DNA from: Synaphobranchus kaupii
Lineage: Eukaryota; Chordata; Actinopteri; Anguilliformes; Synaphobranchidae
Direction of reading: 5' to 3'
Length of the DNA stretch: 64,000 nt
Assembly: GCA_029718625.1 (NCBI GenBank)
Contig: CM056376.1
Span: 84,030,541 to 84,094,540, forward strand
The translations under genes and the position numbers were made by a program. The notes under the pieces are model-generated. The model did not search any database. It had not been told where the DNA came from and saw only the letters and a list, made by a program, of their open reading frames with translations. Shown piece by piece: positions 19,515 to 30,905 of the stretch. The first letter of the stretch is position 1; each line of letters starts with the position of its first letter.

Positions 19515-21835
19515 AGCTGGGCGTACTGACGAGCCCTATCATCCCCGACCATGCTGCCCAGAACCGCCTTGTTTTCAAGGCCACCCTCCTTTGGAGGGAC
19601 AATTCCGTTTTATCATCTGCCCTCATCGACTCCGGGGCCGATGCGAACTTCATCGACATCTCCTTTGCCAGGAGGGCTGGCATCCCCACAGAGGTCCTAC
19701 CTTCCCCTATCACTGCTCTCGCCCTGGACGGTAGGAGCCTGGGGTTAGTGACCCACTCCACCGTTCCCTTACAGTTAATTGTATCAGGTAATCACCGGGA
19801 GACAATTCAACTTCTCCTCATCCACGCCAAGCAGTCCTCCATGGTTCTGGGTCAGACCTGGCTACGCCTACACAACCCTCACCTCGACTGGCGAGCCGGT
19901 CGTATCCTGGCTTGGAGTCCTCACTGTCTAGCCAGCTGTCTTTGCTCTGCTCTACCCCCCCCCCCGGGGGCCAAGTGTGACCGTTCCGATCAGCCTAGAC
20001 CCGATCTAACTAACGTTCCTAGCCAGTATCATGACTTATCTCAAGTGTTCTCAAAGTCACGTGCTCTGTCTTTGCCCCCTCACAGGCCCTACGACTGCTG
20101 CATCGACCTCCTGGCAGGCGCTAAACTTCCATCTGGCCGCCTTTACAGTTTGTCGGGTCCGGAAAAGCTGGTCATGGAGACGTATATCAACGAGTCCCTC
20201 GCGTCGGGCATAATCCGTCCCTCTTCGTCCCCGGTTGGTGCAGGGTTCTTCTTCGTAGGGAAGAAGGACGGTTCTCTGCGGCCCTGCATCGACTACCGGG
20301 GCCTCAATGAGGTCACCATACGTAACAAATATCCCCTTCCTCTGATTAACACCGCTTTTGAACCCCTCTCCCAAGCAGTCACTTTTACCAAGCTCGACCT
20401 CCGCAACGCATACCACCTGGTGCGGATACGCGAGGGAGATGAATGGAAGACCGCTTTCAATACCCCGTTGGGCCACTACGAGTACCTGGTGGTCCCGTTC
20501 GGTCTAACTAACGCCCCGGCGGTCTTCCAGGGGATGGTCAATGATGTGCTGCGGGACCTACTGGGCAAAAGCGTTTTTGTTTACATTGATGATATTCTGA
20601 TTTTCTCTAAATCCCCTCAGGAACACGTTCTCCACGTCCGGGAGGTCCTCCAGCGGCTACTGGAAAACCAGCTTTTTGTAAAGGCCGAGAAGTGCTCGTT
20701 CCACGTCTCCTCCGTCCCGTTCCTCGGCTTCATCATTGAGGAGGGCAGTATCCGGGCGGACCCGGCCAAAGTCAAGGCGGTGACAGAATGGCCTCAACCC
20801 TCCTCACGTAAGCACCTTCAACAATTCCTCGGCTTTGCTAATTTTTATCGCCGTTTCATCCGCAATTACAGTGTTATTGCTGCCCCCCTTACCAAGCTCA
20901 CCTCCACCTCCATTCCCTTCTACTGGAATTCCGAGGCCCAGTTGGCCTTTGAACAGCTCAAAGTTCGGTTCTCCTCTGCCCCCATTCTGTGTCACCCCGA
21001 CACTACCCGCCAGTTCATCATTGAGGTGGATGCCTCCGACACCGGTGTAGGGGCCATTCTGTCGCAGCGAGCCGCCTTGGACAACAAGCTCCATCCCTGC
21101 GCTTTTTTCTCCCGGAGACTGTCCTCTGCAGAGCGCAATTATGATGTCGGGGATCGGGAACTTCTGGCTATCAAGCTCGCACTAGAGGAGTGGCGTCACT
21201 GGCTGGAGGGGGCAGGTAATCCCTTTATTGTTTTAACAGACCATCAGAACCTAATTTATATCCGATCAGCCAAAAGGCTCAATGCCCGTCAGGCTAGATG
21301 GTCTCTGTTTTTTGCCCGGTTTAATTTCTCTGTTTCGTTCCGCCCTGGTTCCCAGAATACCAAGGCAGATGCTTTGTCCCGCATTTTTTCCCTCCCCTCC
21401 AGTCCTGCTGACCCCGAGCCCATTCTACCGGCATCCTGTGTTGTGGCTGCGGTCTCCTGGGAGATCGAGGGGATCGTGAAGGCCGCCCAGGCTTCCCAAC
21501 CGGACCCCCGCAGTAACCCTAACACGTCCTTGTTTGTGCCCAATTCCGTCCGCTCCCAGGTCCTTGAGTGGGTTCACGCCTCCTGTCTGGCTTGTCACCC
21601 AGGTGTTGCCAGAACTGTCGCCCTGGTCAGGAGGAGTTTTTTTGGTGGCCCACCCTCAAGGGGGATACCCGTGCCTTCGTCCTGGCCTGCCCTGTTTGCG
21701 CCAGGAGTAAGGCATCCCACCAGCCTCCCTCCGGTTTCCTCCACCCCCTCCCCGTCCCGGGCCGTCCTTGGAGTCACATCGGCGTCGACTTCGTCACCGG
21801 TCTGCCTTTGTCAGAAGGCAACACTACCATTCTGA
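19439..21835 (+). CDS. pol: pol 5' part, copy 4: protease, RT, RNase H (open frame)
   Basis: It encodes 798 residues, one more than copy 1, because the C tract is 11 long (19955-19965). It adds three bases and so keeps frame. The protease DSGA, RT YIDD and all RNase H catalytic residues are present, with the usual His after the third RNase H aspartate. The frame enters from gag by a -1 change in the overlap and ends after the T-TTT-TTT heptamer at 21637-21643. Confidence 0.92.
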   Translation: MLLLWQGRPPDRLLSHSTKRDGSPVKLGVLTSPIIPDHAAQNRLVFKATLLWRDNSVLSSALIDSGADANFIDISFARRAGIPTEVLPSPITALALDGRSLGLVTHSTVPLQLIVSGNHRETIQLLLIHAKQSSMVLGQTWLRLHNPHLDWRAGRILAWSPHCLASCLCSALPPPPGAKCDRSDQPRPDLTNVPSQYHDLSQVFSKSRALSLPPHRPYDCCIDLLAGAKLPSGRLYSLSGPEKLVMETYINESLASGIIRPSSSPVGAGFFFVGKKDGSLRPCIDYRGLNEVTIRNKYPLPLINTAFEPLSQAVTFTKLDLRNAYHLVRIREGDEWKTAFNTPLGHYEYLVVPFGLTNAPAVFQGMVNDVLRDLLGKSVFVYIDDILIFSKSPQEHVLHVREVLQRLLENQLFVKAEKCSFHVSSVPFLGFIIEEGSIRADPAKVKAVTEWPQPSSRKHLQQFLGFANFYRRFIRNYSVIAAPLTKLTSTSIPFYWNSEAQLAFEQLKVRFSSAPILCHPDTTRQFIIEVDASDTGVGAILSQRAALDNKLHPCAFFSRRLSSAERNYDVGDRELLAIKLALEEWRHWLEGAGNPFIVLTDHQNLIYIRSAKRLNARQARWSLFFARFNFSVSFRPGSQNTKADALSRIFSLPSSPADPEPILPASCVVAAVSWEIEGIVKAAQASQPDPRSNPNTSLFVPNSVRSQVLEWVHASCLACHPGVARTVALVRRSFFGGPPSRGIPVPSSWPALFAPGVRHPTSLPPVSSTPSPSRAVLGVTSASTSSPVCLCQKATLPF

Positions 21836-22854
21836 CAATTGTGGACCGGTTCTCCAAGGCGGTCCACTTTATCCCTCTCCCTAAGCCCCCGTCCGCCCTT
21901 GAAACTGCGGAGCTCCTGGTGCTACATGTGGTCAGGCTGCACGGGATTCCCTCCGACATTGTGTCAGACCGTGGGCCCCAATTCTCCTCCCAGGTATGGA
22001 AGGCGTTCTGTGTGGCCCTGGGTGCCTCGGCTAGCCTATCCTCAGGTTTCCATCCCCAGTCTAACGGCCAGGCAGAGAGGGCCAACCAGGACCTGGGGGC
22101 CGCCCTGCGGTGCGTCACTGCCCGTAACCCCGCTTCCTGGAGCCGTTTTCTCCCCTGGGTGGAGTACGCCCATAACTCCCTTAAAAGCGCATCCACAGGG
22201 ATGTCCCCCTTCGAATGCTCCTTGGGGTATCAACCTCCCCTACTGTCTGCCCAGGAGGCTGAGGTGGCAGTCCCGTCGGTGAGGTCTCACCTCCTCAGAT
22301 GCAAACGCATGTGGAGACTTACTCGTACCGCACTCCTCCGCTCCAATTCCCGTTCCCAACGCCTGGCGGACCTTCACAGGACCGCAGCCCCGCAGTATAG
22401 GGCCGGTCAGCAGGTCTGGCTCTCCACAGCTAACATTCCCCTCCCCTCTTCTTCCAAGAAACTACAGCCCCGTTTTATTGGCCCCTTTGCTATTATTTGT
22501 TTTATCAACCCTGTGTCCGTTAAGCTTTCCCTTCCTGTTTCCCTCAAGGTCCACCCGGTCTTTCACGTCAGTCAAATTAAGCCTGTCGCCTCCAGCCCAC
22601 TCAGTGCCCCGGCTATCTCTCCTCCTCCGTCCCGGACTATCGACAATGCCCCGGCCTACACGGTGAGCGAGATTATCGACATCCGCCGTAAGGGTCGGGG
22701 CTTCCAATACCTTGTCGACTGGGAGGGGTATGGGCCAGAGGAGCGCTCCTGGCTCCACAAGAGCCTCATTCTGGACCACTCTTTGATCCGGGATTTCCAC
22801 AACCAGTTCCCGGACAAGACGAGGCCTCCAGGTACGCCAGGTGGCGTCCATTGA
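21568..22854 (+). CDS. pol: pol integrase-chromodomain frame, copy 4
   Basis: It is open, with DD35E, GPF and chromodomain. One private change replaces Leu by Pro (CTC to CCC near 21887) after the first catalytic aspartate. Its effect on the core fold is unknown. Confidence 0.9.
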   Translation: MGSRLLSGLSPRCCQNCRPGQEEFFWWPTLKGDTRAFVLACPVCARSKASHQPPSGFLHPLPVPGRPWSHIGVDFVTGLPLSEGNTTILTIVDRFSKAVHFIPLPKPPSALETAELLVLHVVRLHGIPSDIVSDRGPQFSSQVWKAFCVALGASASLSSGFHPQSNGQAERANQDLGAALRCVTARNPASWSRFLPWVEYAHNSLKSASTGMSPFECSLGYQPPLLSAQEAEVAVPSVRSHLLRCKRMWRLTRTALLRSNSRSQRLADLHRTAAPQYRAGQQVWLSTANIPLPSSSKKLQPRFIGPFAIICFINPVSVKLSLPVSLKVHPVFHVSQIKPVASSPLSAPAISPPPSRTIDNAPAYTVSEIIDIRRKGRGFQYLVDWEGYGPEERSWLHKSLILDHSLIRDFHNQFPDKTRPPGTPGGVH

Positions 22855-22865
22855 GGGGGGGGTAC
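22853..22865 (+). promoter_or_regulatory. Polypurine tract, copy 4
   Basis: It is an eight-G run plus TAC directly before LTR5. Confidence 0.85.
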
Positions 22866-23120
22866 TGTAACGTTCCGTTCCCCTCCTGTCCTTCTCCGCG
22901 TTTTCCTGTTTTCCCTCCGTGTCATGTTGGATTCCCCTGTCCATGTTTTCCCATTTGCTGCAGGCTGGGCGTTTCCCTTCTGTTTGTTTCTCGGTTTCCT
23001 ACTTTGGTTTCCACCTATCGCTTTCCCTGCTCTTGGCTTTCTTTCCGCACCTGGTTTATTGTCAATCACACTCAGTTACATTCCTCACGTGTTCGCCTTT
23101 GTTTTCAATTTCACTCCCCT

Positions 23121-23161
23121 ACTTAAACCCCCGGCTGGCTGCTAGTCGGCGCCAGTTCGTT
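23121..23161 (+). promoter_or_regulatory. LTR5 TATA-like box and RNA start motif
   Basis: ACTTAAA is followed by GCCAGTTCGTT (23151-23161). As the last LTR it could start transcripts into the right flank. Confidence 0.55.
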
Positions 23162-23599
23162 GTCTATACTACGTTGTGTGTTCCTGGTCTTCTGGTTATT
23201 GTACGAGAGTGCTGTATGCTTGGTTGCGAACCTAACCCGTCAGCTTACAGTCGTTCTACCCTCCGGTCTGGTTACTATTCTGCCCTATCATTTACTGCAT
23301 GCTTTGCTGCTAACCTGTCTCCCTCTAACTACCAGCTGTTCCTGCCTGCACCAGTCTGTAGCTGTTAGTCAGTGTGTTTGTGTGTTACGGTGCCTCCAAC
23401 TCCAGCTGTAGTGGGGTGTCTGCGTCGCTATCCTGCAGTGGTTCCTGTCCGGCCAAGGCGAATCCCTTTGCCGCGGTTACGGTCCCAGGTTCCGCAGCAA
23501 ACCAGCTACCTCCACCGGCTCCAGCTGAGCCCCGCCACACAGTTCCACCCTGCCGGGCGCTGCCGGCTACCTACCTCAGTATCCAGTCCCGTACCAGCT

Positions 23600-24116
23600 G
23601 AACCTCCCGGTCCAGTTCCAGTCCAGTTCCGGTGCTTCGTGCACCTCCAGTTTAAAGTCCAGTTCCGGCTTGGAACAATCCTGTTGTTCCTGCTGTCCAG
23701 TTCCAGTTGGACCTCCCGGTCCAGTTCCAGTCCAGTTCCGGTGCTACGTGCACCTCCAGTTTTAAGTCCAGTTCCGGCTTGGAACAGATCCTGTTGTTCC
23801 TGCCGTCCAGTTCCAGTTGGACCTCCCGGTCCAGTTCCAGTCCAGTTCCGGTGCTACGTGCACCTCCAGTTTAAAGTCCAGTTCCGGTTTGGAACAATGC
23901 TGTTGTTCCTGCTACCCAGTTCCAGTTGGACCTCCCGGTCCAGTTCCGGTCCAGTTCCGGTGCTACGTGCACCTCCCGTTTAAAGTCCAGTTCCGGTTTG
24001 GAACAATCCTGTTGTTCCGGCTGTCCCGTTCCAGTTGGACCTCCCGGTCCAGTTCCAGTCCAGTTCCGGTGCTACGTGCACCTCCAGTTTAAAGTCCAGT
24101 TCCGGTTTGGAACAAA
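23600..24116 (+). repeat. 109-bp tandem repeats inside LTR5
   Basis: It has five units, as in LTR2 and LTR3. Confidence 0.9.
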
Positions 24117-24277
24117 CCCGCCTACTCCGTGGTCCAGTTCCTGAGTGGACCTCCGGTCCAGTACAGTCCAGTTCCGGCTTGGAACTCACCTCCTGTACTC
24201 AAGTCCAGCTCCGGCTTGGAGCAGTTCGTATTGAACTTTCTCACCCTGTATATTACTGTGTCTTATCTTTCTGTACA

Positions 24278-24306
24278 GCTTTGGGACTACCCCAAAGCTT
24301 AATAAA
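24278..24306 (+). terminator. LTR5 hairpin plus AATAAA signal
   Basis: It has the same stem-loop and AATAAA (24301-24306). It would end transcripts of copy 4. Confidence 0.75.
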
Positions 24307-24374
24307 AACCCCTTGCTGTGAAATCTGCCTCCTGGTCGTTGCACTTGGGTCCAGCCCGTATTTGGTTCGTAACA

Positions 24375-24720
24375 CATATGATCCTTTTTTAAATTTTTTT
24401 TTTTTTACAAAAAATCTGTCTAATAGTCTACTCATTACTGTAATCATCTAGTATAATTAACAAATCATATGAGGGTCATTGGGAAATAACCTACGAATCT
24501 GCCTCTAAATCCTTCATGTAAGATTTAAATGCATGTAGTGTTATAGCAGCCTAATATATAGACTTACTACATTATTACAGTAATGTATCATGTTAGATTG
24601 TTACAGCAATACATATAGTAGCTACTAGATTGTTATTGTAATATATAGACTCTTAGAAAAATAAACAAATAAATACGAGGTTCGGACTCAAAATGCATTT
24701 CATGTTCTCTGCTTTAATTT
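24375..24720. other. AT-rich flank, nothing recognised
   Basis: This is unique-looking sequence with T and A runs. No open frame or repeat was identified. Confidence 0.5.
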
Positions 24721-25457
24721 CCATGTAGCCATGTTCCATGACGTCACGTGGCGCTGTAAGGGCCGTGTGTCTTCACAGCTGTCTCTCGTGTTCGTGTTTG
24801 TTAATTTGAATGTGTTTTGTTGTGTCAGGCTTTTGTCTTTTTCATGCAATTGTGTGTCTGTTGTGGGCTGGAGATTGTTCAGGGCACTCCTGCTGCTCGT
24901 TTTGATAATATTGACGAATTGTCTAGTCCAGGATAATTTTGTTTGTGGTCGTCACCATGGAGATGCATTCGCAACATATGCTTGGGAATGTCTGTTAGAT
25001 CTGTAGCTACAAAGTCGCTCTTCACCGGAGTTGAAGATGTCAGGACTGATCCAGGACTGCAGGCAATCTTCAAAAGGCCACCTGGGAAGAGAAGGAGGAT
25101 AATGCGGGGGAGGAGTGAGGCGATGAGTGGGAAGGCTGACACAGTTCGGTGCTCCGTGTTGACAGTGGACAGAGACCGCAACACTGCGTGTATGGAGGAA
25201 AGTTTGTGTGTTGGACTGCTTGATAACACTGGACATCTTGGGACAGCGGGGGCTATTTTTAATCATGACGTTTGGCTGTAGGCTATTCCACTTTAATTCA
25301 CTTAATTAGTTTCATTAATGCAATGATTCTATTGAATGTCTTTATGTTGTTTGTGTGTGTTGTGGGTCTGCCCCTCTGTCTATGTCTTTTTTCTTGTTGC
25401 TGGTGGCTACAACTGTTTCCCTAACGGGAAAATAAAAGTTATTTTATTCTATTCTAT
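24721..25457 (+). mobile_element. Internally deleted LINE derivative (5' region joined to 3' tail)
   Basis: The last part, from about 25285, ends GGGAAAATAAAAGTTATTTTATTCTATTCTATTC in type. It aligns with the reverse complement of 39750-39930, which is the 3' tail of a LINE with recognisable RT coding. The part before it (24721-25280) has short open frames and resembles a LINE 5' region, but no RT is present. I read it as a non-autonomous or deleted LINE. The identity of the 5' part is uncertain. Confidence 0.5.
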
Positions 25458-26200
25458 TCATGCTTTGTTATTTGGAAGGATCACATTATTATTTTACCAT
25501 AGATTTTTTTAATGAAAAAAAAAGATTTCTCTTCAGTTTTATTTGTTGTGTATTTTTTATATTGAGAGTTATCAGTACATTTAATTCCAATATCATGCAA
25601 TTTAATCACGCCACAGGCATTCACGCACATGCGCACTTCCTTTTTCAATCACTCTCTCTCTATGGCTCTGGATCACACAAGAGGCCTTGCTCTCGCGTGG
25701 CTTGCCTCTGGGATTTGGCTACATTCGCGCACATGTGCATGTTTCCTTGCTCCTGGGTCTCTGACCGCGCAGCTGGGTTTTATAGAAAAATCACGTTCTT
25801 GCGAGAGAACTGCATCCGTCTATTCTCCGCCTGTATATTTGTGCTTCACAAAGACCGCCGTCGTTATGTGTGTGCGACAGAAGAGACTGAAAATCTGCAT
25901 ATGGCAGTTGTTGTGCTGCTCATTCTTTTCATTGTCGCTTGCGATGGGAAAAATCGTGTAATGTGTCAAGTGCGTTTCGACTAAACAATCGACTGACCGA
26001 CTAAAGGAAGTCAGCCCTAGTTGTGATAATATGTAACAGGGAAATTGATGGTTTTTTTGGAATCAAAAACAAAAATAATTTTACAACAGACTAGACGACC
26101 CAACAGGTAAGATGTAATCATTTGACATGTATTTTTCTTCATTACCTGACCCTAGGGCAGATCCTGTGAAAACCCACCTCCACTACCATCCCTCAACAAT
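25458..26200. other. No gene recognised
   Basis: A 174-codon open frame at 25460-25984 has no recognisable domain and a low-complexity composition. I consider it chance. Confidence 0.4.
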
Positions 26201-26256
26201 TTACATTACATTACAATCACTTAGCAGACGCTCTTATCCAGGGTGACTTACAGAAC
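26201..26256 (-). repeat. SINE/LINE 3' tail fragment (UnaL2-like)
   Basis: TTACATTACATTACAATCACTTAGCAGACGCTCTTATCC in type is the reverse complement of the tail at 47070-47119. It includes the TGTAA repeats and the GCGTCTGCT/AAGAGCG stem. Only the tail is recognisable. Confidence 0.65.
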
Positions 26257-26541
26257 TGGAGAATATCAGTGTTAGTCTCATGAATACAAAAGTGCAGCAT
26301 CACCAAGAAGGTACAGAAGGCCCATTTATTATCACTTATTTTAATATTTTAACATGATTCCAGATAATAGAAAATAGTAGTACAGTGCTTTGGCTTTGCC
26401 AGGAATAAGTAGATGTCCATTCCATGTGGTTCCCTGGAAAGTAATTTCTATTTTAACTTTCAGTGTGTTGTGTGACAAATTTCTTTACCCATTTATTCCG
26501 CATTTGAAGTTTTTAATGGTGTTTAGCATGCAATCATTATA

Positions 26542-26905
26542 ATGCATTTTATTTATATAAAGTTTGCACCTCTCAAACTCAAGGTCACTTACAATGATGA
26601 GGGTGGAAACTTGCCTCAACCCCCACCAATGTATAGCACCCACCTGGGTGATGCTCGGCAGCCATTTTGCAACGGAACACTCACCACACATCATTTGAGG
26701 TGGAGAGGGAGAGAACAATTTTTAGCCAATTAAACCAGGGGTTTAGGTGTCAGGTTGAGAGAGCCAAGTTGGGAATTTAGCCTGGACACCAGGGAAGCCC
26801 CTACTCTTTGCAGAGTGTCATGGGACATTAATGACCACAGTAAGTCAGAACCTCGGTTTAACGCATCATCCGAAAGATGGCATCTCCTACAGCACAGTGG
26901 CTGTG
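26542..26905 (-). repeat. Dispersed SINE-like repeat, minus copy
   Basis: Its reverse complement matches 30670-30850 on the plus strand. Shared blocks include GTAGGGGCTTCCCTGGTGTCC, TTTAATTGGC and TGATGTGTGGTGA followed by AAAATGGCTGCC. The block CGGATGATGCGTTAAACCGAGG in reverse is a repeat common in teleost genomes. No coding function is expected. Confidence 0.65.
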
Positions 26906-27595
26906 TCCAAATCAGCACTCTTCCACACTTGAGTAGCCTTGGTGAGTAGATAGGGCGAGACAGTCGTAGAGTACACAATTTTTCAAATTGCAGTATACTT
27001 CAAACACCCGGATGACACACTTACTTCTGGGGTTTTGCTGAGTACATTCGGGAGCATACTTTTCAAGAAGTACACAAACATTTTGGTCACATGAATATGA
27101 CGTGAGCTTTGTTTGAAAAAAATTAGGCGCAGCTTCGCTGACGTTTTCCTTCAAATACAACAAACACATGACATGGGAGCGCAAGAGTGGGGCGCAGGGT
27201 TGCCAGATCTTTTAAGACTTTCCAGCCAAATGGCGACCCAAAACTAGCACAAATTATCAGCTATTTTTTTACCGAAACCAACGTATTTTAAATAGAAATC
27301 ATCATGTTTTTAATTTTTTAAATAAGTGCGTGCTTTGCGACTTCATTTTTACCCGTGAAAGTAACCCAATTTAGCTGTAAAACCGCGGACATGGCAGCAC
27401 TGGTGGGACGTCTTATGACCTGCTTACGACACTTCCACAGTGCGGTTGGAAAATAGTATGGTGGAAATTTTTCGCAGATTGCTAAACTGTGCACATTAAA
27501 CAGCACACTTCTGCCAGTGCACTGTACGCAGGAGACAGGGCGCAGTATATAGGGCTCTGATTCGGACACAGCCAGTGTCCCCATCACTGTACTGG

Positions 27596-27942
27596 GGCAT
27601 TGGGATTTATTTCACCAGATGGTAGATCACCCCCTACTGGTCCATCAGCACCAGCTTAGTGTTCCCAGGAGGTCTCCCATCCAAGTACTAACCAAGCCCT
27701 TGCTTAGCTACAGCCATTCTGAAGGAGCAGAGTGCATGGTGGTATGGCTGCTTAGCTACAGCCATTCTGAAGCAGCAGAGTGCATGGTGGTATGGCTGCT
27801 TAGCTACACCCATTCTGAAGGAGCAGAGTGCATGGTGGTATGGCTGCTTAGCTACAGCCATTCTGACGGAGCAGAGTGCATGGTGGTATGGCTGCTTAGC
27901 TACAGCCATTCTGAAGGAGCAGAGTGCATGGTGGTATGGCTG
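27596..27942 (-). repeat. 5S rRNA-derived repeat (SINE-like), minus strand
   Basis: TTCCCAGGAGGTCTCCCATCCAAGTACTAACCAAGCCC in type (about 27661-27699) is the reverse complement of the 5S rRNA 3' half, including its C-box. CTTAGCT, the 5S A-box region in reverse, and a final GGTGGTATGGC that matches the 5S 5' end follow. The middle of the 5S sequence is diverged. This looks like a 5S-headed SINE or 5S pseudogene. Confidence 0.65.
27703..27942 (+). repeat. 48-bp minisatellite, 5 units
   Basis: There are five adjacent units starting CTTAGCTACAGCCATTCTGA and ending GGTGGTATGGCTG, each exactly 48 bp, with one or two substitutions between units. The unit corresponds to the 5' half of the 5S-like sequence. 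Because 48 is a multiple of three, both strands stay open through it. I do not regard this as coding. Confidence 0.9.
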
Positions 27943-29558
27943 CTGAATAATAAAAGTCATAGTGTAATTACAATCTTTGAAACGTGGTACTAAGATTAAT
28001 TCACAGAATGAGACATTTACATTAATAATCCAGAGGAAAAAAACCTGTGATGTAAATTCTTTTTCTGAAATTTTGCCTATTGGCTGCGGCGCACCATTGA
28101 TGGCTGTGTATTTCCTGTATGAGTGGTTGGTGGCAGAGGGACAGGTTCTTCCTTATTGACCTGTTAAAGATCAATGCATCTGGCTTCTCTTTGTGAGCAC
28201 TGTGCCCATGGAACTGATCATACAAGATATTTTGCTTGTGTGGAATCACTGGTAGTATAGGGTTTAAGGGATATAATGAGACAAAGGTACAGGGCTTGTC
28301 GTAATGCTATGCTATAATGCTATGAGGCAGAAATTGAATGCGTTATATGCCTGATAGGGCAATATGGGATGGGGATTTGATTTGATGCGAGTTTTCAGCG
28401 TTATTGCTGTGACTCTGAGGGGTATAGAGGGCAGTGTGGGATGTGTTATTTTGTTCCTCATTGTGATTGTCGACTCCTTAAAGCACAGCTGGCTACAGAG
28501 CATGTGTGGCAGTGAGCATAAGGCCTCGATTGCCCTCTCTGGAGATTCCCCTCTGTGAGTTTCATCCAAACAAAATTGATTAATCAATTGCCAGAGTGGA
28601 TGGCGAATCTGAATCACTATCCTACACCAGTTTCTCCTTATTAGAATTCCTGTTGCTATTCTGTAAGGTCACCTGTTTAATGAAATCTGCATTTTATCTA
28701 GTATCGTACATGAACTAAAATTGTTTTAGGCTCAGTAAAATCTTAAGATCTGAGAACTGCCGAATCAGATTATTGATGCGAGGGGGCTTTGGTTTGTTTA
28801 TTATTTGTTTGTTTATTTCTTAATAGACATGAAGAAAGATTTGTTTGTGATGAAGAGAATTCTGAGCACAAGCCTTTATTTATTTGTTGGGGACAATGCA
28901 ATTAAACATTTTTCAAGTTAAAAACAAGAAATAGATTTATAGCTAAGGCTAATTTGCAACCCTTGTCTCCAGTCAGACTAAACCATTACTTTCAACAAAG
29001 TCTACATACTAGTTAAAATCCTGCTTTTCTCAGAATTCTCTGCCCAACCAATTTGATATGGTATCCTATGAGTTTTCTTGCATTGTGCTTCAGTCCTCCA
29101 CCAGCTAGAGGTCATGAGAGCCTCTATCAAGCCACTTCTCAAACAATTATCCCATTTGCACCACCTCAATCATCCAAATCGATAAAGTAATTGCCACTAA
29201 TTAAGGACAGACGATGATTGATGGCAATGATTGCAAAAAACTGGTGGCCCTACCTATTAGTGTCCTTTTGGTCACACAATAGCCTTCGGTTTCATAAACA
29301 TGACTATTTTTTCAGCGGATATCTTCAATCCAGTAGAGTTTTCTACTGGAGTTTTAATCCAATTATCTTCAGGTTCATAGTCTAGTGCTCTGACCTCTAG
29401 TTATTACTTTATACTGACCAAGACAGATTTATGCTTTGAGTTTCATGTCCTAAATGCATTTCTCTTCTAATGATATCAAGATTGGCCTTAAAAAAGTAAG
29501 GTCTTCATAGTATTCTGAATGTCTGCATTAATGCTTACCTTTCCTATATTTGCCACAG
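27943..29558. other. No gene or known repeat recognised
   Basis: It is AT-rich sequence. Short open frames are present but none carries recognisable motifs. Confidence 0.4.
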
Positions 29559-29659
29559 ATCAACGAGTCACACAGACGGACAGTAAGAGTTCTCAGTGGC
29601 AAGTGAAACTGGAAAATCTGCAGCAGTTTGATGAGCTACAGGAATTAGGAACTGTTTAA
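29559..29659 (+). CDS. Candidate terminal coding exon of an unidentified host gene
   Basis: A good acceptor (pyrimidine-rich CTTACCTTTCCTATATTTGCCACAG) ends at 29558. From 29561 the frame stays open for 32 codons to TAA at 29657-29659. It encodes a charged, glutamine-rich tail (ending QQFDELQELGTV) unlike translations of the surrounding AT-rich DNA. An AATAAA lies near 29840. I do not recognise the protein and see no upstream exon. It could be a chance open frame; an alternative donor (ACA/GTAAGAG) inside would make a 24-nt microexon instead. Confidence 0.3.
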
Positions 29660-30590
29660 AGACTTCACCGTCCAGCTGCAATGAAGGAAGATCTCATCCA
29701 TATTTAATCTTGATACATGCAATTATGTGATTGTATTAATGTAATGAAAAATACATTGTGGAATCGTTCATTGTGATGGAGTTTAATAATTTAGTAATAT
29801 ATGACCATAAAGTGAATGTCTTCGCTGGTCGAGCCACAAAATAAAATTAAATAATGCAGATTCTCCACTTTGAAATGGTTCCATAATACTTTAAGTATTG
29901 ACTTTGCTTGGCCCCTCATTCAATCTGCAGTTCAATTGATGAAATAAAGGTTGTCAGTTTTTTGTTTGGCTCCAAGGGGAGTACCATGGTTTTCAAGACC
30001 TTCCAGGAATACAGTAGTACATTTATAAAAACCACAATCCCCATAAAGCCAATGCCTTCTGGTTGGAACCTTGCTCAATGTGCTCAAATAAAAATGAGAA
30101 AAAAGGCTTTCAAAATGGCTCAGACAATAAAGGTAGTGAATGTGTGCACAGATTAGGTCTTATAGGTGCTGGTTCACACCACCTCTATTTCATTACACAA
30201 CTGTGATCACATCACTTTTTTATGCACTTATGATCTCTTTCATTGTAAGTCGGTCTGGTTAAGAGGGCGAGCTCAATCCAGCCAGGGTTCCTCAGCTTAA
30301 AAATAATTTCCAAAATTTGCTCTAGGCATCAGTGTCAATGAGAGACATGCCTCTCCTCGAGTTAGTGCTCACTCCGCTGTAGCACTGCGTGGCCGTGAGG
30401 TGGCGCTATAGCTATAAGCTTCCAGGTTAGTGCATTGGAGGACTGCATGCATTTGTTGCAGTGCTGCATGTGTGGGCAGCACAGTGTTGACTCAAGATGC
30501 GTAACTGACAGTTGTAAACTGGGGAGACAAAGGGGGGCATATGCTTAAATAAATAGATACACAATATTTACATCAGAACTGCCAAAGTAT
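29660..30590. other. No gene or known repeat recognised
   Basis: It is AT-rich. An 82-codon open frame at 29908-30156 has no recognisable domain. Confidence 0.4.
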
Positions 30591-30905
30591 GGGCGGCTGG
30601 GTGGCTCATACTGTTAATTCCTGGTTCCACTGGATGGGCCCTACAGTCTGGTGTTGAATCTGGACCTTACCCGTACATAATTGGTGTAGGGGCTTCCCTG
30701 GTGTCCTGGCTAATCTGCCAACCTGGTTCTTTCCATCTGCTTCCAAATCATCTCCCAGTTTAATTGGCAAAAAAAAATTGTTCTCTCCACCTCAGCTGAT
30801 GTGTGGTGACCATTCTGGCACAAAATGGCTGCCGTTGAATCGTCCAGGGAAGGACGTAATCAGTCTGTGAGCTGGCCGAGTCTCATCATTGTACATGTAG
30901 TGTCC
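30591..30905 (+). repeat. Dispersed SINE-like repeat, plus copy
   Basis: It begins GGCGGCTGGGTGGCTCATACTG, which resembles a degenerate tRNA A-box head, followed by a weak B-box (GGTGTTGAATCTGGACC). It continues into the body shared with the minus copy at 26542-26905. The tRNA origin is inferred from the weak boxes only. Confidence 0.6.

Larger units (their letters stand above)
1..24374 (+). mobile_element. Tandem array of a Sushi-like Ty3/gypsy chromovirus: 4 internal regions, 5 shared LTRs
   Basis: One retrotransposon family is repeated head to tail with a single LTR between neighbouring internal regions, giving a period of about 5.86 kb. LTR boundaries are TGTAACGTTCCG at the left and TTCGTAACA at the right. 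They are fixed by the G-rich polypurine tract before each left end, by the primer-binding site after each right end, and by the loss of similarity at 24375. The internal order gag, protease, RT, RNase H, integrase, chromodomain is that of vertebrate Ty3/gypsy chromoviruses. The gag resembles the Sushi family from which mammalian PEG10/RTL genes derive. The array starts outside the window, so the true left end and target-site duplication cannot be seen. Shared LTRs point to LTR-LTR recombination or insertion of circular forms rather than four separate insertions. Collapse or expansion in assembly cannot be excluded. Confidence 0.95.
22866..24374 (+). mobile_element. LTR5 (1509 bp), right end of the array
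   Basis: It is the last LTR. Similarity stops at 24374 (AACA) and unrelated sequence CATATGATCC follows. It is the probable original 3' LTR of the founding insertion. The first bases after it should match the unseen left flank if a target-site duplication exists. Confidence 0.95.

Noticed and set aside
24731..25281. Host gene encoded by the 91- and 112-codon frames
   Set aside because: It is directly followed by a LINE-type 3' tail shared with 39750-40445, so a LINE derivative is more likely.
25460..25984. 174-codon open frame
   Set aside because: It shows no recognisable domain, no splice context, and a composition like surrounding DNA.
27619..27993. Protein with five 16-residue repeats
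   Set aside because: The repeats are a consequence of a 48-bp minisatellite that derives from a 5S-like sequence; both strands are open for the same reason.
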